Made by a program: the position numbers and the translations under genes. A stretch of DNA of 64,000 bases from Panacagrimonas sp963975245. GTDB lineage: Bacteria > Pseudomonadota > Gammaproteobacteria > Nevskiales > Nevskiaceae. Shown here piece by piece: positions 17,467 through 27,212 of the stretch (positions within the stretch are counted from its first letter, which is position 1; every line of letters begins with the position of its first letter). Location: contig CAXBFJ010000003.1 of the NCBI GenBank assembly GCA_963975245.1, positions 1 through 64,000 of the forward strand, written 5' to 3'. Below the pieces are notes generated by a model, which saw only the letters and a list, made by a program, of their open reading frames with translations, did not search any database and was not told the origin of the DNA.

Positions 17467-17790
17467 ATGACTCTCTATAAAGCCAGCCTGACTGCCGTCA
17501 TCGTCATTTTTAGTGCGGCGTTCATGATCATGATCGTGCCGCCCTTGCTGGAATCTGGCGACGTGATCGGCGCCTTCGCCGCCGGTTTCGTCAATCCCTA
17601 TGCGTCGGGATACGCACTCGATGTCATCCTGTGCTGGTTCGTGTTGGCACTCTGGGTGATCAAGGAGGCGAGAGAGGACGGCGTCCGGCACGGATGGATC
17701 GCGTTGCTGCTCGGCGTCGTCCCGGGTGTTGCTGTCGGATTTGCACTGTATCTATTGATACGCCAGCCGAGGCTCAAGCCGGCAGCTTGA
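17467..17790 (+). CDS. DUF2834 membrane protein
   Basis: A 107-residue inner-membrane protein with three hydrophobic spans (about 8-26, 50-64, 78-99). The segment NPYASGYALDVILCWFVLAL matches DUF2834 wording. The start at 17467 is taken because the 26-codon upstream extension overlaps the cyclase. The function is unknown. Confidence 0.65.
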   Translation: MTLYKASLTAVIVIFSAAFMIMIVPPLLESGDVIGAFAAGFVNPYASGYALDVILCWFVLALWVIKEAREDGVRHGWIALLLGVVPGVAVGFALYLLIRQPRLKPAA

Positions 17791-17821
17791 GCGTCCATCA
17801 GCCGAGCGTGCTCGCGAATGG

Positions 17822-19048
17822 CTACACCAGCATCTGCGACACCACGCGCTCACAGCTGCTCTGGCGCATGTAACGCGGAACCGCATAGGTAAACCGGGCC
17901 TCGGCCCGCGCGGCCTTGGCGATGCGTGGAATGTCTTCCTTTCTGAGCGCGTCCAGTTTTTCAGGAATCTGGAACGTTCGATTCATCTCGCGAATGCGGG
18001 CAATAAACAACCGGGCGCGTTCCTCCACTGACATCTGCTCATCACCAATGCCGCATTCACGTGCCAGACGCGCAAGGCGTTTCGCACACTTGGGCAATGA
18101 ATAATCGAGCACATAGGGCATCACGATGGCATTGGCCCGTCCATGGGGCACGTGATATAGCGCGCCGAAATTGTGCGCGATCCCATGTACGTATCCGACC
18201 CCTGCCTGTGTGAATGCCTTGCCCGCGAGATGAGAGGCACGCGCCATCGCCTGACGTGCTTCAAGATTGCTGCCGTCCGCTACTGCTGTTTCGAGATGGG
18301 CGAGTATCAGGCGCACCGCCTCCAGGGCGAGTACGTTGGTTCGTCGCATCGCATTCTGAGAGATGAACGCTTCCACTGCGTGGGTCAGCGCATCCATGCC
18401 CGTCGCTGCGGTTGTGTCGGGTGGCACGCCCAGCATCAATGATCCATCCAGCGCAGCGGCGCGCGGCATCAGGCGCGGGTCCATCAGCGGCAGCTTGCGC
18501 TGCCCTTCCACGTCGGTCACCACGGCGGCAATGGTGACTTCCGAGCCGGTGCCCGCGGTGGTCGGAATCGCGTAAAGGGGCAGCATGCCGCGCGTAATGC
18601 GAAACATGCCCGCCATCTTCAGGATGGATTTGTTATTGCGACCACGCGCCGCCACTACCTTGGCCGCATCAATACAGGAACCACCCCCCAAAGTCAGCAC
18701 GGCGTCGCAGTGGTTTTCCTTGAGCACACTGACCGCTGCCTCGATGCTCTCGACGGTCGGGTCAGGCCTGACCTCGTCATGGATCGTGACCTTCACCCCG
18801 CCCGCTTCCAATTCGCGCACCAAAGGATCAATCAGCCCGGTGCGAACCGGTGTCTTGCTAGTCACCAGCAAGACAGACTTGTGGCCCTTCTTGATCAGAT
18901 AACGGCAGAGTTGGATCGATGGTGTCTCTCCCTCGAACACCTTTGGCCATCGAAACGGCATCACGGCCGCGCCGGCCTTAAGCCCCTTCATCGAAATACC
19001 GTGAACGTAGGGCTCCAGACGGTTCTGAAGGAAAGTGCGAACAGGCAT
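17822..19048 (-). CDS. Iron-containing alcohol dehydrogenase
   Basis: A 408-residue group III Fe-ADH. The NAD(P) site is LTLGGGSCIDAAK. The metal site uses GMDALTHAVEAF and a His-rich GIAHNFGALYHVPHG segment. PTTAGTGSE is the family signature. It has GAGGAG before the ATG. Substrate is unknown. It stands alone, 145 bases from the OYE-family gene. Confidence 0.9.
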   Translation of the reverse strand: MPVRTFLQNRLEPYVHGISMKGLKAGAAVMPFRWPKVFEGETPSIQLCRYLIKKGHKSVLLVTSKTPVRTGLIDPLVRELEAGGVKVTIHDEVRPDPTVESIEAAVSVLKENHCDAVLTLGGGSCIDAAKVVAARGRNNKSILKMAGMFRITRGMLPLYAIPTTAGTGSEVTIAAVVTDVEGQRKLPLMDPRLMPRAAALDGSLMLGVPPDTTAATGMDALTHAVEAFISQNAMRRTNVLALEAVRLILAHLETAVADGSNLEARQAMARASHLAGKAFTQAGVGYVHGIAHNFGALYHVPHGRANAIVMPYVLDYSLPKCAKRLARLARECGIGDEQMSVEERARLFIARIREMNRTFQIPEKLDALRKEDIPRIAKAARAEARFTYAVPRYMRQSSCERVVSQMLV

Positions 19049-19193
19049 GGCGAACTCCTCTAACGGCGACTGAGACGAGCATCAAAGCAGCTTAGGCCGG
19101 TTCCCCGACTTTTCAGCGGCGCATTACTGTGGGCAGGCAATCTCGAGCATTGTCTTATGAATCCAGAAGGAACGTGACAGGCCACCCATGGCG

Positions 19194-20432
19194 TCAGGCC
19201 GTGGCACGAAGTTTCTTGGTTTTCCGAATGCCCGATGCGTTGTCAACCAGGCTGCACAGGAAGGCCCACAAGCCGGACTCGCGGGGCTTGGGTTCACGCC
19301 CCCTGCCGATGCGTCGCAGCTGACGGGTGTACCAGGTCACTTCCATGATCGCCATGCGATCCACCGGCGCGATACCAGTCTTGATGGGCCGGACGCGCTG
19401 CTGCGGATCCTCACCATTGAGCAGCCGCATGGAAACGTCTGGTTCTATGGCCAGAAGTCGTGCAATTCCGCACAGATCCAGAGCACCGGAAGCCAGGGCT
19501 TCCTGCATGCCGGCGTGCGTCCGGAACCCTCCAGTGACCATCAACGGTGTGTTGGGAATGCGGCCGCGAACCTTTTCCGCAAACTCCAGGAAATAGGCTT
19601 CGCGTTTGCGCGTGGAGGCCTTGACGCCGGTCATGGCCGGCGCCTCATAAGTGCCGCCCGATATTTCAATCAGATCGATCCCGGCTTCTGAGAGGGCCTG
19701 CATGACATCCAGCGACTCTTCTTCGGTGAAACCACCCCGCTGGAAGTCAGCCGAATTCAGCTTGATGCCGATCGAAAAATCAGCGGACGTTGCATCGCGC
19801 ATGGCCCCCAACACGCGCAAGACAAAGGCACGGCGCTTTTCGCTGCTGCCGCCCCACTGATCCTCACGCAAGTTGGTTAGGGGCGACAGGAACTGGCTGA
19901 CCAGATATCCGTGCGCGCCATGAATCTGCACACCATCGAAGCCTGCCTTCTGTGCGATGTTCGCCGCTCGCGCAAAGCGCGCGATGATGTCTTCAATTTC
20001 ATCTGCCGTCAGTTCGCGCGGAGCAGCAAAGAATGGCCGCATCGCCTCGCTGAAAGGGACTGCCGATGGCGCCACGTTCTGCTTGTTCAGCCCCTTGGGC
20101 GACTGCCGACCGGGGTGATTGATCTGCATCCAGATCTGCGAGCCGTGCGCCTTAGCCGCCGAAGCCCACTGGCTGAGCAGGGCAAGATCTCGCTCATCTT
20201 CCAGAACCACGTTGCCTGGTTCACCCAGCGCACGCCGGTCAATCATGACGTTGCCGGTAATGATCAGGCCGGTACCGCCTTCGCCCCATCGTTGATAAAG
20301 CCGCACCAGTTCAGGTGTGACCTGATTGCCCATGGTGCCCATGGCCTCGCTCATGGCGGATTTCGCAATGCGGTTGGGCAGCGTAGTGCCATTCGGCAGC
20401 TTGAGTGATTCGGTCAATTTAGCGGTGGACAT
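19194..20432 (-). CDS. NADH:flavin oxidoreductase (Old Yellow Enzyme family)
   Basis: A 412-residue FMN-containing TIM-barrel enzyme that reduces activated alkenes. Visible motifs are HGAHGYLVSQFLSP (substrate and barrel), NHPGRQSPKG, and GGFRT near the phosphate site. About 50 residues at the C-terminus (basic, RGREPKPRE) extend past the barrel. No operon partner is apparent. Confidence 0.85.
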   Translation of the reverse strand: MSTAKLTESLKLPNGTTLPNRIAKSAMSEAMGTMGNQVTPELVRLYQRWGEGGTGLIITGNVMIDRRALGEPGNVVLEDERDLALLSQWASAAKAHGSQIWMQINHPGRQSPKGLNKQNVAPSAVPFSEAMRPFFAAPRELTADEIEDIIARFARAANIAQKAGFDGVQIHGAHGYLVSQFLSPLTNLREDQWGGSSEKRRAFVLRVLGAMRDATSADFSIGIKLNSADFQRGGFTEEESLDVMQALSEAGIDLIEISGGTYEAPAMTGVKASTRKREAYFLEFAEKVRGRIPNTPLMVTGGFRTHAGMQEALASGALDLCGIARLLAIEPDVSMRLLNGEDPQQRVRPIKTGIAPVDRMAIMEVTWYTRQLRRIGRGREPKPRESGLWAFLCSLVDNASGIRKTKKLRATA

Positions 20433-20515
20433 CCATCATCCTTGCGTTGGAAGTATGTAGAAAGAACCTGGCCACGATATCGTTCTGGCCAGTGAAATCA
20501 GTGGCCGAAGCGCCT

Positions 20516-20546
20516 GCACGGAATCATATGCACCCAGATTCCGTGC
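20516..20546. promoter_or_regulatory. Hairpin between the OYE and glutaredoxin-like genes
   Basis: GCACGGAATC and GATTCCGTGC form a perfect 10-bp stem with an 11-base loop. There is no T run on either side. On the minus strand it follows the glutaredoxin-like stop, so it could be a weak terminator, an mRNA-stabilising stem or an operator for the OYE gene. Confidence 0.4.
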
Positions 20547-20582
20547 GCATTTGCGCAAGACAACAGCCAAGACCATAAAACG

Positions 20583-20936
20583 CTAGACCAGTTCTCCGGC
20601 CGAAAGCAGCTTGCCCAGCTCCTGCGCGCCCCCAATGAGCTGACCTTTGTGGAAGACCATTGGGAACGTGGGCCAACCTGTCCACATCTTCAGTGCATTG
20701 CGCCTGCGCCAGGCCTTGAGGTAACTGCCGTACTCAAGGTAGTGATAGGCCATTCCCGCGTCATCAAGCAGTTTTCGTGCTTTCTTGGGCATGGGGTTCT
20801 GCGCCATGCCAACGACAACAATGTCGTGCGCATCGACTGCGGCCGAGACTTCTTCGACGATATCGCGGTGATTGGATGACACTACGTCGCGAATGGCAGG
20901 GTGCAGCCGCGATTCTTCTAGGATGATACGGGGCAT
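20583..20936 (-). CDS. Cysteine-free glutaredoxin-like protein
   Basis: A 117-residue glutaredoxin fold beginning MPRIILEESRLHP at 20936; the longer frame is not family-like. The active-site position of the usual CPYC is MAQNPMPKK (44-52), and there is no cysteine anywhere in the protein. The cis-Pro side (WPTFPMVF, 88-95) and GGAQEL are kept. Related cysteine-less relatives exist in proteobacteria and are usually named glutaredoxin. It cannot do thiol chemistry; a binding or structural role is inferred. Confidence 0.7.
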   Translation of the reverse strand: MPRIILEESRLHPAIRDVVSSNHRDIVEEVSAAVDAHDIVVVGMAQNPMPKKARKLLDDAGMAYHYLEYGSYLKAWRRRNALKMWTGWPTFPMVFHKGQLIGGAQELGKLLSAGELV

Positions 20937-21058
20937 GTGGATGTCCGGCTGGAGATGAGGCGTGCAGTATCTGCGCCTGCTCCGGGGCAAAACAATGTCG
21001 CGGCGGACGCAGCGAATTGGCGGCTCATCGCACGAGGCGGCTCCGCCTAGCCGCAATT

Positions 21059-21280
21059 TCAGGATTCAGCGACTATCCGTATTTCCTCAGGTCCACAGCG
21101 CACGACCTGACCGACCCGAATCTTGGCCGTCTTGCGCGACTCGATCTGGCCATCGACCTGCACCTGCCCTTCGGCCACCAGACGCTTGCCAGCCCCTCCG
21201 CTGTCGCAGACGCCGACCAGTTTGAGCAACTGATTCAGCTCGATGTACTCGCCGTGGAGAGGAAACTCGGTCGTGCTCAT
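21059..21280 (-). CDS. S4-domain RNA-binding protein (YbcJ-like)
   Basis: A 73-residue S4 alpha-L protein. The signature is ELNQLLKLVGVCDSGGAGKRLVAEGQVQVDGQ, with VGQVV later. Short stand-alone S4 proteins bind structured RNA; the target is unknown. ATG at 21280 is preferred; an ATG at 21295 is an in-frame alternative. Confidence 0.8.
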   Translation of the reverse strand: MSTTEFPLHGEYIELNQLLKLVGVCDSGGAGKRLVAEGQVQVDGQIESRKTAKIRVGQVVRCGPEEIRIVAES

Positions 21281-21394
21281 ATGAAAGGTCCGCAAAAAAT
21301 TGTCACTGATAGAGCACGATCTTACGCTTGCTGCATTTGATGAAGTGGCGCCGAATCGGGAAGGCCTCCGGCAAAACCGTGTTGAAGCCCTGAG

Positions 21395-22585
21395 CTAGAC
21401 CGTTACAGCAACTCTGCGCAGCAAGGACCGGGCAAAAGCCGCGCCGATCACCATGATGACCGGGCCGGATACCCAGAACACGATGGCAATACCCAGCGTA
21501 TCCACCACCGAGGCCGCGGCCAGAATGCCCACGGACTGGCCAAGAAAGATGCAGGCTCCGAACAATGCCGTCGCTGTGCCGCGAACCTTGGGCGCCATCT
21601 GTGTCGCATGCGTCTGCAAGGTCGCATGGAGCATGGTGAAGCCCAGGCCACCCAGCAGGCAGGCCGGCATGGCCCAATGCCACGACGGCAGCAGTACCAG
21701 CGCGAGCAAGCTGACGCCCATCAGGCTGGCGCCGCCCAGGCTCAGGCCTCGTTCGCCCAGGCGGGCAACCATCCGACGCGCCTGACTGGCGTATACCAGC
21801 CCGCCCAATGAGAACAGCGCGGTGACCGCCGCCGCATGCTTGAGGCTCAGGTCAAACCGCTCATGCAGGAAGGCTGGAATGAAGGTCATGCCGGCAAATG
21901 CAAAAGCACCTTCAATCGCAGTGATCAACAATATCCAGCGTGCCCATTTCTGCGACAGCACCTGACGCACCTTGGCCGAATAACTCTGGCTTTCACTATC
22001 CAGAGCAGCCGGATCATGTCGGCTTCGCCCCATGACGATCATCATGGCGCCGATCAACGCGAACGCTGCCGCGACCAGAATAAAAGCCCATCGCCAGCCG
22101 GCACTGTCGGCCAGGGCGCCAGCCATCCATTGCCCGAACGAAATACCCAGCAAGGTTGCCACCATGACGTGTCCGAGCACTTCCTGTCGCCGTTCGTAGC
22201 TGACCGAATCTCCGACCCAGGCCAGGGTCAGCGGGATGATCCCTCCCGCTGTCGCACCTGAAAGGGTGCGCGCCGCAACCAACGACTCCCAATTTCCCGA
22301 CCAGGCCGCGAGGGCATTGCCCAGCACACAGGCGACCACCGCACAGGCGATCACGCGAAACTTGCCGAAGCGGTCTCCGAGCGGCCCGAACAATAATTGG
22401 AAGAATCCGTAAGCCACGGCGAACGAGGAAACGGTGAGCGCTGCATTGCCGGTACTGATATCAAAAGAGGCCGAGAACGCGGGCAGCAGCGGATCGCACA
22501 GACGCATGGACGCCATGCTCACAAACGCCGCTGCGCACAGCACCAGCAAGCCGGCGCGGTCAAATGTCTCGGCAGCAGCCTTCAT
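21395..22585 (-). CDS. Major facilitator superfamily transporter
   Basis: A 396-residue inner-membrane protein with about 12 hydrophobic spans. The loop 2-3 motif reads FGPLGDRFGKFRV, typical of MFS exporters of the drug:H+ antiporter type. Substrate unknown. Transcribed in the same direction as ppsR and the S4 gene. Confidence 0.85.
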   Translation of the reverse strand: MKAAAETFDRAGLLVLCAAAFVSMASMRLCDPLLPAFSASFDISTGNAALTVSSFAVAYGFFQLLFGPLGDRFGKFRVIACAVVACVLGNALAAWSGNWESLVAARTLSGATAGGIIPLTLAWVGDSVSYERRQEVLGHVMVATLLGISFGQWMAGALADSAGWRWAFILVAAAFALIGAMMIVMGRSRHDPAALDSESQSYSAKVRQVLSQKWARWILLITAIEGAFAFAGMTFIPAFLHERFDLSLKHAAAVTALFSLGGLVYASQARRMVARLGERGLSLGGASLMGVSLLALVLLPSWHWAMPACLLGGLGFTMLHATLQTHATQMAPKVRGTATALFGACIFLGQSVGILAAASVVDTLGIAIVFWVSGPVIMVIGAAFARSLLRRVAVTV

Positions 22586-22710
22586 AAGGATGTTCGAATT
22601 CGGTTTGGAACAGACATGGCGTCAGCAGGCGCTTGGGTTCACATCATTGAATGGCCCTGCAGCGCGCGATTCTATACAGAGTCGGCGGATGAGCGAATCC
22701 AATCTCGGAC

Positions 22711-23514
22711 TCAGCGAGCCAGTTCCTTCTCCTGAATGATCAGTGCCGCAATTTCCTCGATCGACCGTGAAGCGGAGCTCACAAAGGGAATGTTGTTGCG
22801 CTGGAACAGGCGCTCACTTTCCCGGATCTCGTAAGAGCACTGCTCGAGCGAGGCGTACTTCGAGTCCGCCCGCCGCTCGCTGCGAATCTGGTGCAGTTTC
22901 TCGGCATCCGAAGTCAGGCCAAAACACAGACTCTCGAACCCCTTCAGAGACTTGGGCAAGCGGCCCTGTTCCAGATCATCTTCGGTGATCGGAAAATTAC
23001 AGGCAAAAATGCCGTGCTGAAGGGCCAGATAAAGCGTCGTGGGCGTTTTGCCACAACGCGAAGGAGCAATCAGAATCACCTGCGCATTGGCCATGTCGCG
23101 CGTCGACTGCCCGTCGTCATGCTCCATCGCAAAATTCATGGCTTCGATGCGGGCATCGTAGCGACGTGAGTCGGCAACGCCGTGCGCCCTGCCCTGCGCG
23201 TGCGTCGAGGTCTGGTTCAGTTCCGCCTCGATGGTGTGGATATAGGTATCAAACAGATCAATGAAAAGCCCCTTGCAGGTGCGCAGCACGGCGCGCACTT
23301 CCTCGTTCACCGTAGTGGAGAATATGAGCGGCCTGGGGCCAGATACGGCCAGAAAATCAATGTACTGAACCGTGTTCTGCGCCTTTTCAACTGTATTGAT
23401 GAAAGGCAGCGTGCTTTTCTTGAAATCGATTCCGTCGAACTGGGTCAGCAATGTAGTACCCAGCGTTTCGGCAGTGATACCGGTGCCATCAGATACGAAA
23501 TAGACGGTTTGCAT
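22711..23514 (-). CDS. ppsR: PEP synthase regulatory protein (kinase/pyrophosphorylase)
   Basis: A 267-residue DUF299 protein, which phosphorylates and dephosphorylates a threonine on PEP synthase (family knowledge). MQTVYFVSDGTGITAETLG is the family N-terminus and fixes the start at 23514. The P-loop is APSRCGKTPT. It is divergent from ppsA, as in many proteobacteria, which supports the pairing. Confidence 0.9.
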   Translation of the reverse strand: MQTVYFVSDGTGITAETLGTTLLTQFDGIDFKKSTLPFINTVEKAQNTVQYIDFLAVSGPRPLIFSTTVNEEVRAVLRTCKGLFIDLFDTYIHTIEAELNQTSTHAQGRAHGVADSRRYDARIEAMNFAMEHDDGQSTRDMANAQVILIAPSRCGKTPTTLYLALQHGIFACNFPITEDDLEQGRLPKSLKGFESLCFGLTSDAEKLHQIRSERRADSKYASLEQCSYEIRESERLFQRNNIPFVSSASRSIEEIAALIIQEKELAR

Positions 23515-24196
23515 GAAGGTGATCCAGTTCGAGAATCCGGACAGTGTCATGCCAAAGCCGCGCAGGTGCCAAGCGACAATACTGTCGACCCCGTCACGCC
23601 ACAGGCCTTGCATTGATGCTCAAGCGAGACTTTTGTGACTAAACACGGCAAACCGCTCTTGCTTTGCGAACCACGAAATCGCAAAAAGGAATGCGTCCGT
23701 GCCGGACGGTCACCGCCGCGATGCGGTTCGCGATTCACGACAGGGAGCCATACCCAATGGACGTCAACAGGGGATTCACCATGCTGCTGCCCTTGGCAGC
23801 AGCGCTATGTCTGCTCAACGCCAAAGCCCGGGCCGACAGCCTGCCCGTCGGCGGTGCGGCCGTTGATAGGGTGAGCCATGTCCAGTGCGGGTCGCCGACA
23901 ACTTTCGTGACGCTCGCTCATCCGGGCGCTGACGCGGATGCCGCCAAGGGACCTGCGCGCGGCAAGACCCCGGCGATACGGGCGATAGCGGTTCGCCGCG
24001 GTCGCTCCTGATTGCCCTGCCCTGGCTGGAGCAAGCTGTCAGCTCGCAAAACTGCGCCGGCCCCCAGTCAAATGTTTGGGGTGAAAGCGGTTCCGGAGAT
24101 CAAAGGCAGAACAAGAGGCCGAGCCCGGTTAGAATTCCCGACCTCGGCGCCGGTTGACGGCCCGATCCCGACTTTCAAAGAAAAGGAATTTCAAGC
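23515..24196. other. Divergent region between ppsR and ppsA
   Basis: About 680 bases. Only one weak small open frame (23757-24011) was noted. It must hold the two promoters. I saw no terminator. Confidence 0.4.
23757..24011 (+). CDS. Possible small exported protein
   Basis: An 84-codon frame opening MDVNRGFTMLLPLAAALC with a signal-like segment and AGGGAG about 11 bases upstream. The remainder is Arg- and Ala-rich with no recognised family and could be chance. Confidence 0.25.
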   Translation: MDVNRGFTMLLPLAAALCLLNAKARADSLPVGGAAVDRVSHVQCGSPTTFVTLAHPGADADAAKGPARGKTPAIRAIAVRRGRS

Positions 24197-26572
24197 GTGA
24201 GCTCTCAGGTTCTCTGGTACTCCAATCTGCGTATGGGTGATGTCGAGGTTGTTGGCGGCAAGAACGCCTCGCTCGGCGAAATGATCTCCAATCTGGCTGC
24301 TTCCGGCGTGAAGGTGCCGAATGGTTTTGCAACAACAGCAGAGGCTTACCGCGAGTTTCTCAAGTACGAGGGACTGGACCAGAAAATCAGTGATCAGCTC
24401 AAAGCGCTCGATATCGAAGACGTTGAGGCGCTCGCCGTTGCCGGCAAGGCCATCCGCGCAGCGGTGGTCAAGGCGCCGTTTCCGGAACGGCTCGAAAAGG
24501 AAATCCGCGAAGCGTATGCCGCGCTGGTCGAGGAATCCGGCACCGAAATCTCCGTTGCAGTGCGCTCTTCGGCCACCGCGGAGGATTTGCCCGACGCCTC
24601 CTTTGCCGGTCAGCAGGAAACCTTCCTCAATGTCACCGGCATCGACAACGTGCTGCATGCGATCCGCGAGGTATTTGCCTCGCTGTTCAACGATCGCGCG
24701 ATCTCCTACCGGGTTCATCACGGTTTTGCCCATGACATCGTTGCCTTGTCGGCTGGTGTGCAGCGCATGGTTCGATCCGACAAGGGCTCGTCGGGCGTGG
24801 TGTTCACCATGGACACCGAATCCGGCTTTCGTGATGCCATCTTCATCACCGCTTCCTATGGCCTGGGCGAAGCTGTGGTTCAGGGCGCGGTCAACCCGGA
24901 CGAGTTCTACGTTTACAAGCCTGCCCTGCGGGCCAAGCGCCCCGCCATCCTCAAACGCAATGTGGGCTCCAAATCCAAGAAGATGGTGTATTCGGTAGAG
25001 CGAAAGCTCGGCCGCACTGTTGAATTTGTACCGGTGTCCACCGAAGAACGCGGCGTCTACTGCATCACCGACAAAGACATTGAAGCCCTTGCGCGCCAGG
25101 CACAGATTATTGAGGACCATTACGGCCGCCCAATGGACATCGAGTGGGGCAAGGACGGCGTAGACGGGCAGCTGTACATTCTCCAGGCCCGTCCTGAAAC
25201 CGTGCAGAGCCGCAGCTCAAGCAACGTATTGCGCCGCTACAAGCTCAAGGACAGCGGCAAGATCCTGACCGAGGGCCGCGCCATCGGCCAGAAGATTGGT
25301 GCCGGCAAGGCCCGCTTGCTGACCAATCTCAACCAGATGGTGCGTGTACAGCCGGGCGACGTGCTTGTCACCGACATGACCGACCCCGATTGGGAACCGG
25401 TCATGAAACGGGCCAGCGCCATTGTCACGAACCGCGGTGGCCGCACCTGTCACGCGGCGATCATTGCGCGCGAACTGGGCATTCCCGCCGTTGTGGGTTG
25501 CGGCGATGCCACCCAGGTGCTGGAAGACGGCCAGGAAATTACGGTGTCCTGCGCAGAAGGCGATACCGGGCACATCTATGACGGCCAGATCGATTACTCG
25601 GTAGACGAAATCGCGCTGGACAAGATGCCGGATATCCCGGTCAAGATCATGATGAACGTGGGAACGCCGGAGCAGGCTTTCGACTTTGCCTCCCTACCCC
25701 ATCACGGCGTCGGACTCGCGCGTCTCGAGTTCATCGTCAACCGGCAGATCGGCATTCATCCGCAGGCCTTGCTGGACCTCGATCAGCAGGCGCCAGACGT
25801 TCGCCGCCAGATCAACGCAATGATCAGCGCCTATGCCAGCCCGCGCGACTACTTCGTGAAACGCCTCGCCGAGGGCGTCTCCACCATTGCCGCGGCCTTC
25901 GCGCCAGAACCGGTGATCGTGCGCATGTCGGACTTCAAGTCCAACGAGTATGCAAACCTGGTCGGCGGCAAGAAGTACGAACCGCACGAAGAAAACCCGA
26001 TGCTGGGCTTCCGCGGTGCTTCGCGTTACATCTCGCCTGAATTCCGCCCCTGTTTTGACATGGAGTGTGAGGCTCTGCGCTTTGTCCGAAATAACATGGG
26101 GCTGACCAACGTCAAAATCATGATTCCGTTCGTACGCACATTGGGCGAAGCCAAGCGCGTCAACGAGATCCTGGCTGAGAACGGCCTGAAGCGCGGTGAC
26201 AAAGGCCTGGAAGTCATCATGATGTGCGAGCTGCCGAGCAACGCCGTTCTTGCCGAACAGTTCCTTGAGCACTTCGATGGCTTCTCCATCGGCTCCAACG
26301 ACATGACCCAGCTGACCCTGGGCCTGGACCGTGACTCTGGCCTGATCGCGCACCTCTTCGACGAGCGTGACGAGGCAGTCAAGGCCATGCTGCATATGGC
26401 GATTCAAGCTTGCCGCAAGAAGGGCAAGTACGTGGGCATTTGCGGCCAAGGCCCCAGCGACCACCCGGAACTAGCCAAGTGGCTGCTTGAAGAAGGTATC
26501 GAATCCATGTCGCTGAACCCGGATACCGTCGTTGAAACCTGGATGTTCCTGGCAGGTCAGAGCCCCGAGTGA
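24197..26572 (+). CDS. ppsA: Phosphoenolpyruvate synthase
   Basis: A 791-residue enzyme making PEP from pyruvate and ATP. The N-terminal ATP-binding part starts WYSNLRMGDVEVVGGKNASL; the phosphohistidine domain has GGRTCHAAI; the C-terminal barrel includes CGQGPSDHPELA and the MSLNPD end. The start is GTG, with AAAGGAATTT before it. PpsR is encoded divergently. The stop overlaps the GTG of the next gene. Confidence 0.95.
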   Translation: MSSQVLWYSNLRMGDVEVVGGKNASLGEMISNLAASGVKVPNGFATTAEAYREFLKYEGLDQKISDQLKALDIEDVEALAVAGKAIRAAVVKAPFPERLEKEIREAYAALVEESGTEISVAVRSSATAEDLPDASFAGQQETFLNVTGIDNVLHAIREVFASLFNDRAISYRVHHGFAHDIVALSAGVQRMVRSDKGSSGVVFTMDTESGFRDAIFITASYGLGEAVVQGAVNPDEFYVYKPALRAKRPAILKRNVGSKSKKMVYSVERKLGRTVEFVPVSTEERGVYCITDKDIEALARQAQIIEDHYGRPMDIEWGKDGVDGQLYILQARPETVQSRSSSNVLRRYKLKDSGKILTEGRAIGQKIGAGKARLLTNLNQMVRVQPGDVLVTDMTDPDWEPVMKRASAIVTNRGGRTCHAAIIARELGIPAVVGCGDATQVLEDGQEITVSCAEGDTGHIYDGQIDYSVDEIALDKMPDIPVKIMMNVGTPEQAFDFASLPHHGVGLARLEFIVNRQIGIHPQALLDLDQQAPDVRRQINAMISAYASPRDYFVKRLAEGVSTIAAAFAPEPVIVRMSDFKSNEYANLVGGKKYEPHEENPMLGFRGASRYISPEFRPCFDMECEALRFVRNNMGLTNVKIMIPFVRTLGEAKRVNEILAENGLKRGDKGLEVIMMCELPSNAVLAEQFLEHFDGFSIGSNDMTQLTLGLDRDSGLIAHLFDERDEAVKAMLHMAIQACRKKGKYVGICGQGPSDHPELAKWLLEEGIESMSLNPDTVVETWMFLAGQSPE

Positions 26573-27204
26573 GCTTTCGGCGGCTGAGTGGCCTGCTGGT
26601 CAGGCCACTGTTTCTGATTGCTGGGCTGACAGCCTGTCAGCCCAGCGGTGCCAGCTTCGATTATTGGGTTCTGGCCCTGTCCTGGTCGCCAGAATACTGC
26701 GCATCCGACGACGCACGACCCGATTCGCAGCAATGCAGGAAGCAACACGATTTCGTTGTCCACGGGCTCTGGCCACAGTTCGAACAGGGATATCCGGAGT
26801 TCTGTGATCCCGACTCCCGCATTGACGGCGCCATCGCCGACCGCCTTCAGCCCCTGATTCCGGACCGCGGTCTGGTCTTCCACCAATGGCGCAAGCACGG
26901 CACCTGTAGCGGCCTGTCACCAGAGGCCTACTTCGATACGCTCGAAGCCGCCGCTGGCGCAGTCAAGGTTCCGATGCGCGCCATTCGCGGCGCACAGATC
27001 AAGCCCTCCTCGCGTCAGGAACTGGAGCAGGAATTCATTGACCTGAATCCCGGTTTATCTGCAGATGCCATCACGTTTCATTGCAAGCGTTCTCGTCTGA
27101 GAGAAGTGCGCATCTGCCTGGATCACTCGCTCAAGCCCCGCAGTTGCGGCTCAGATTTGCGCGAAGCCTGCGGCCGCAATCTGAGTGTGCGCCCGAATCG
27201 CTGA
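26569..27204 (+). CDS. Ribonuclease T2-family lipoprotein
   Basis: A 211-residue RNase T2 fold. CAS1 is HGLWP (His65) and CAS2 is HQWRKHGTC (His105, Lys109, His110). The usual acid of CAS2 (HEW) is Gln106 here. LTAC gives a lipobox at Cys23, so it is probably membrane-anchored. GTG overlaps the ppsA stop by four bases, so the genes are coupled. Whether it cleaves RNA with Gln at this position is uncertain. Confidence 0.8.
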   Translation: MSFRRLSGLLVRPLFLIAGLTACQPSGASFDYWVLALSWSPEYCASDDARPDSQQCRKQHDFVVHGLWPQFEQGYPEFCDPDSRIDGAIADRLQPLIPDRGLVFHQWRKHGTCSGLSPEAYFDTLEAAAGAVKVPMRAIRGAQIKPSSRQELEQEFIDLNPGLSADAITFHCKRSRLREVRICLDHSLKPRSCGSDLREACGRNLSVRPNR

Positions 27205-27212
27205 TCGCGGAA

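Noticed and set aside
24191..25120. Minus-strand open frame (309 codons) opposite ppsA
   Set aside because: Antisense shadow of a strongly conserved gene.
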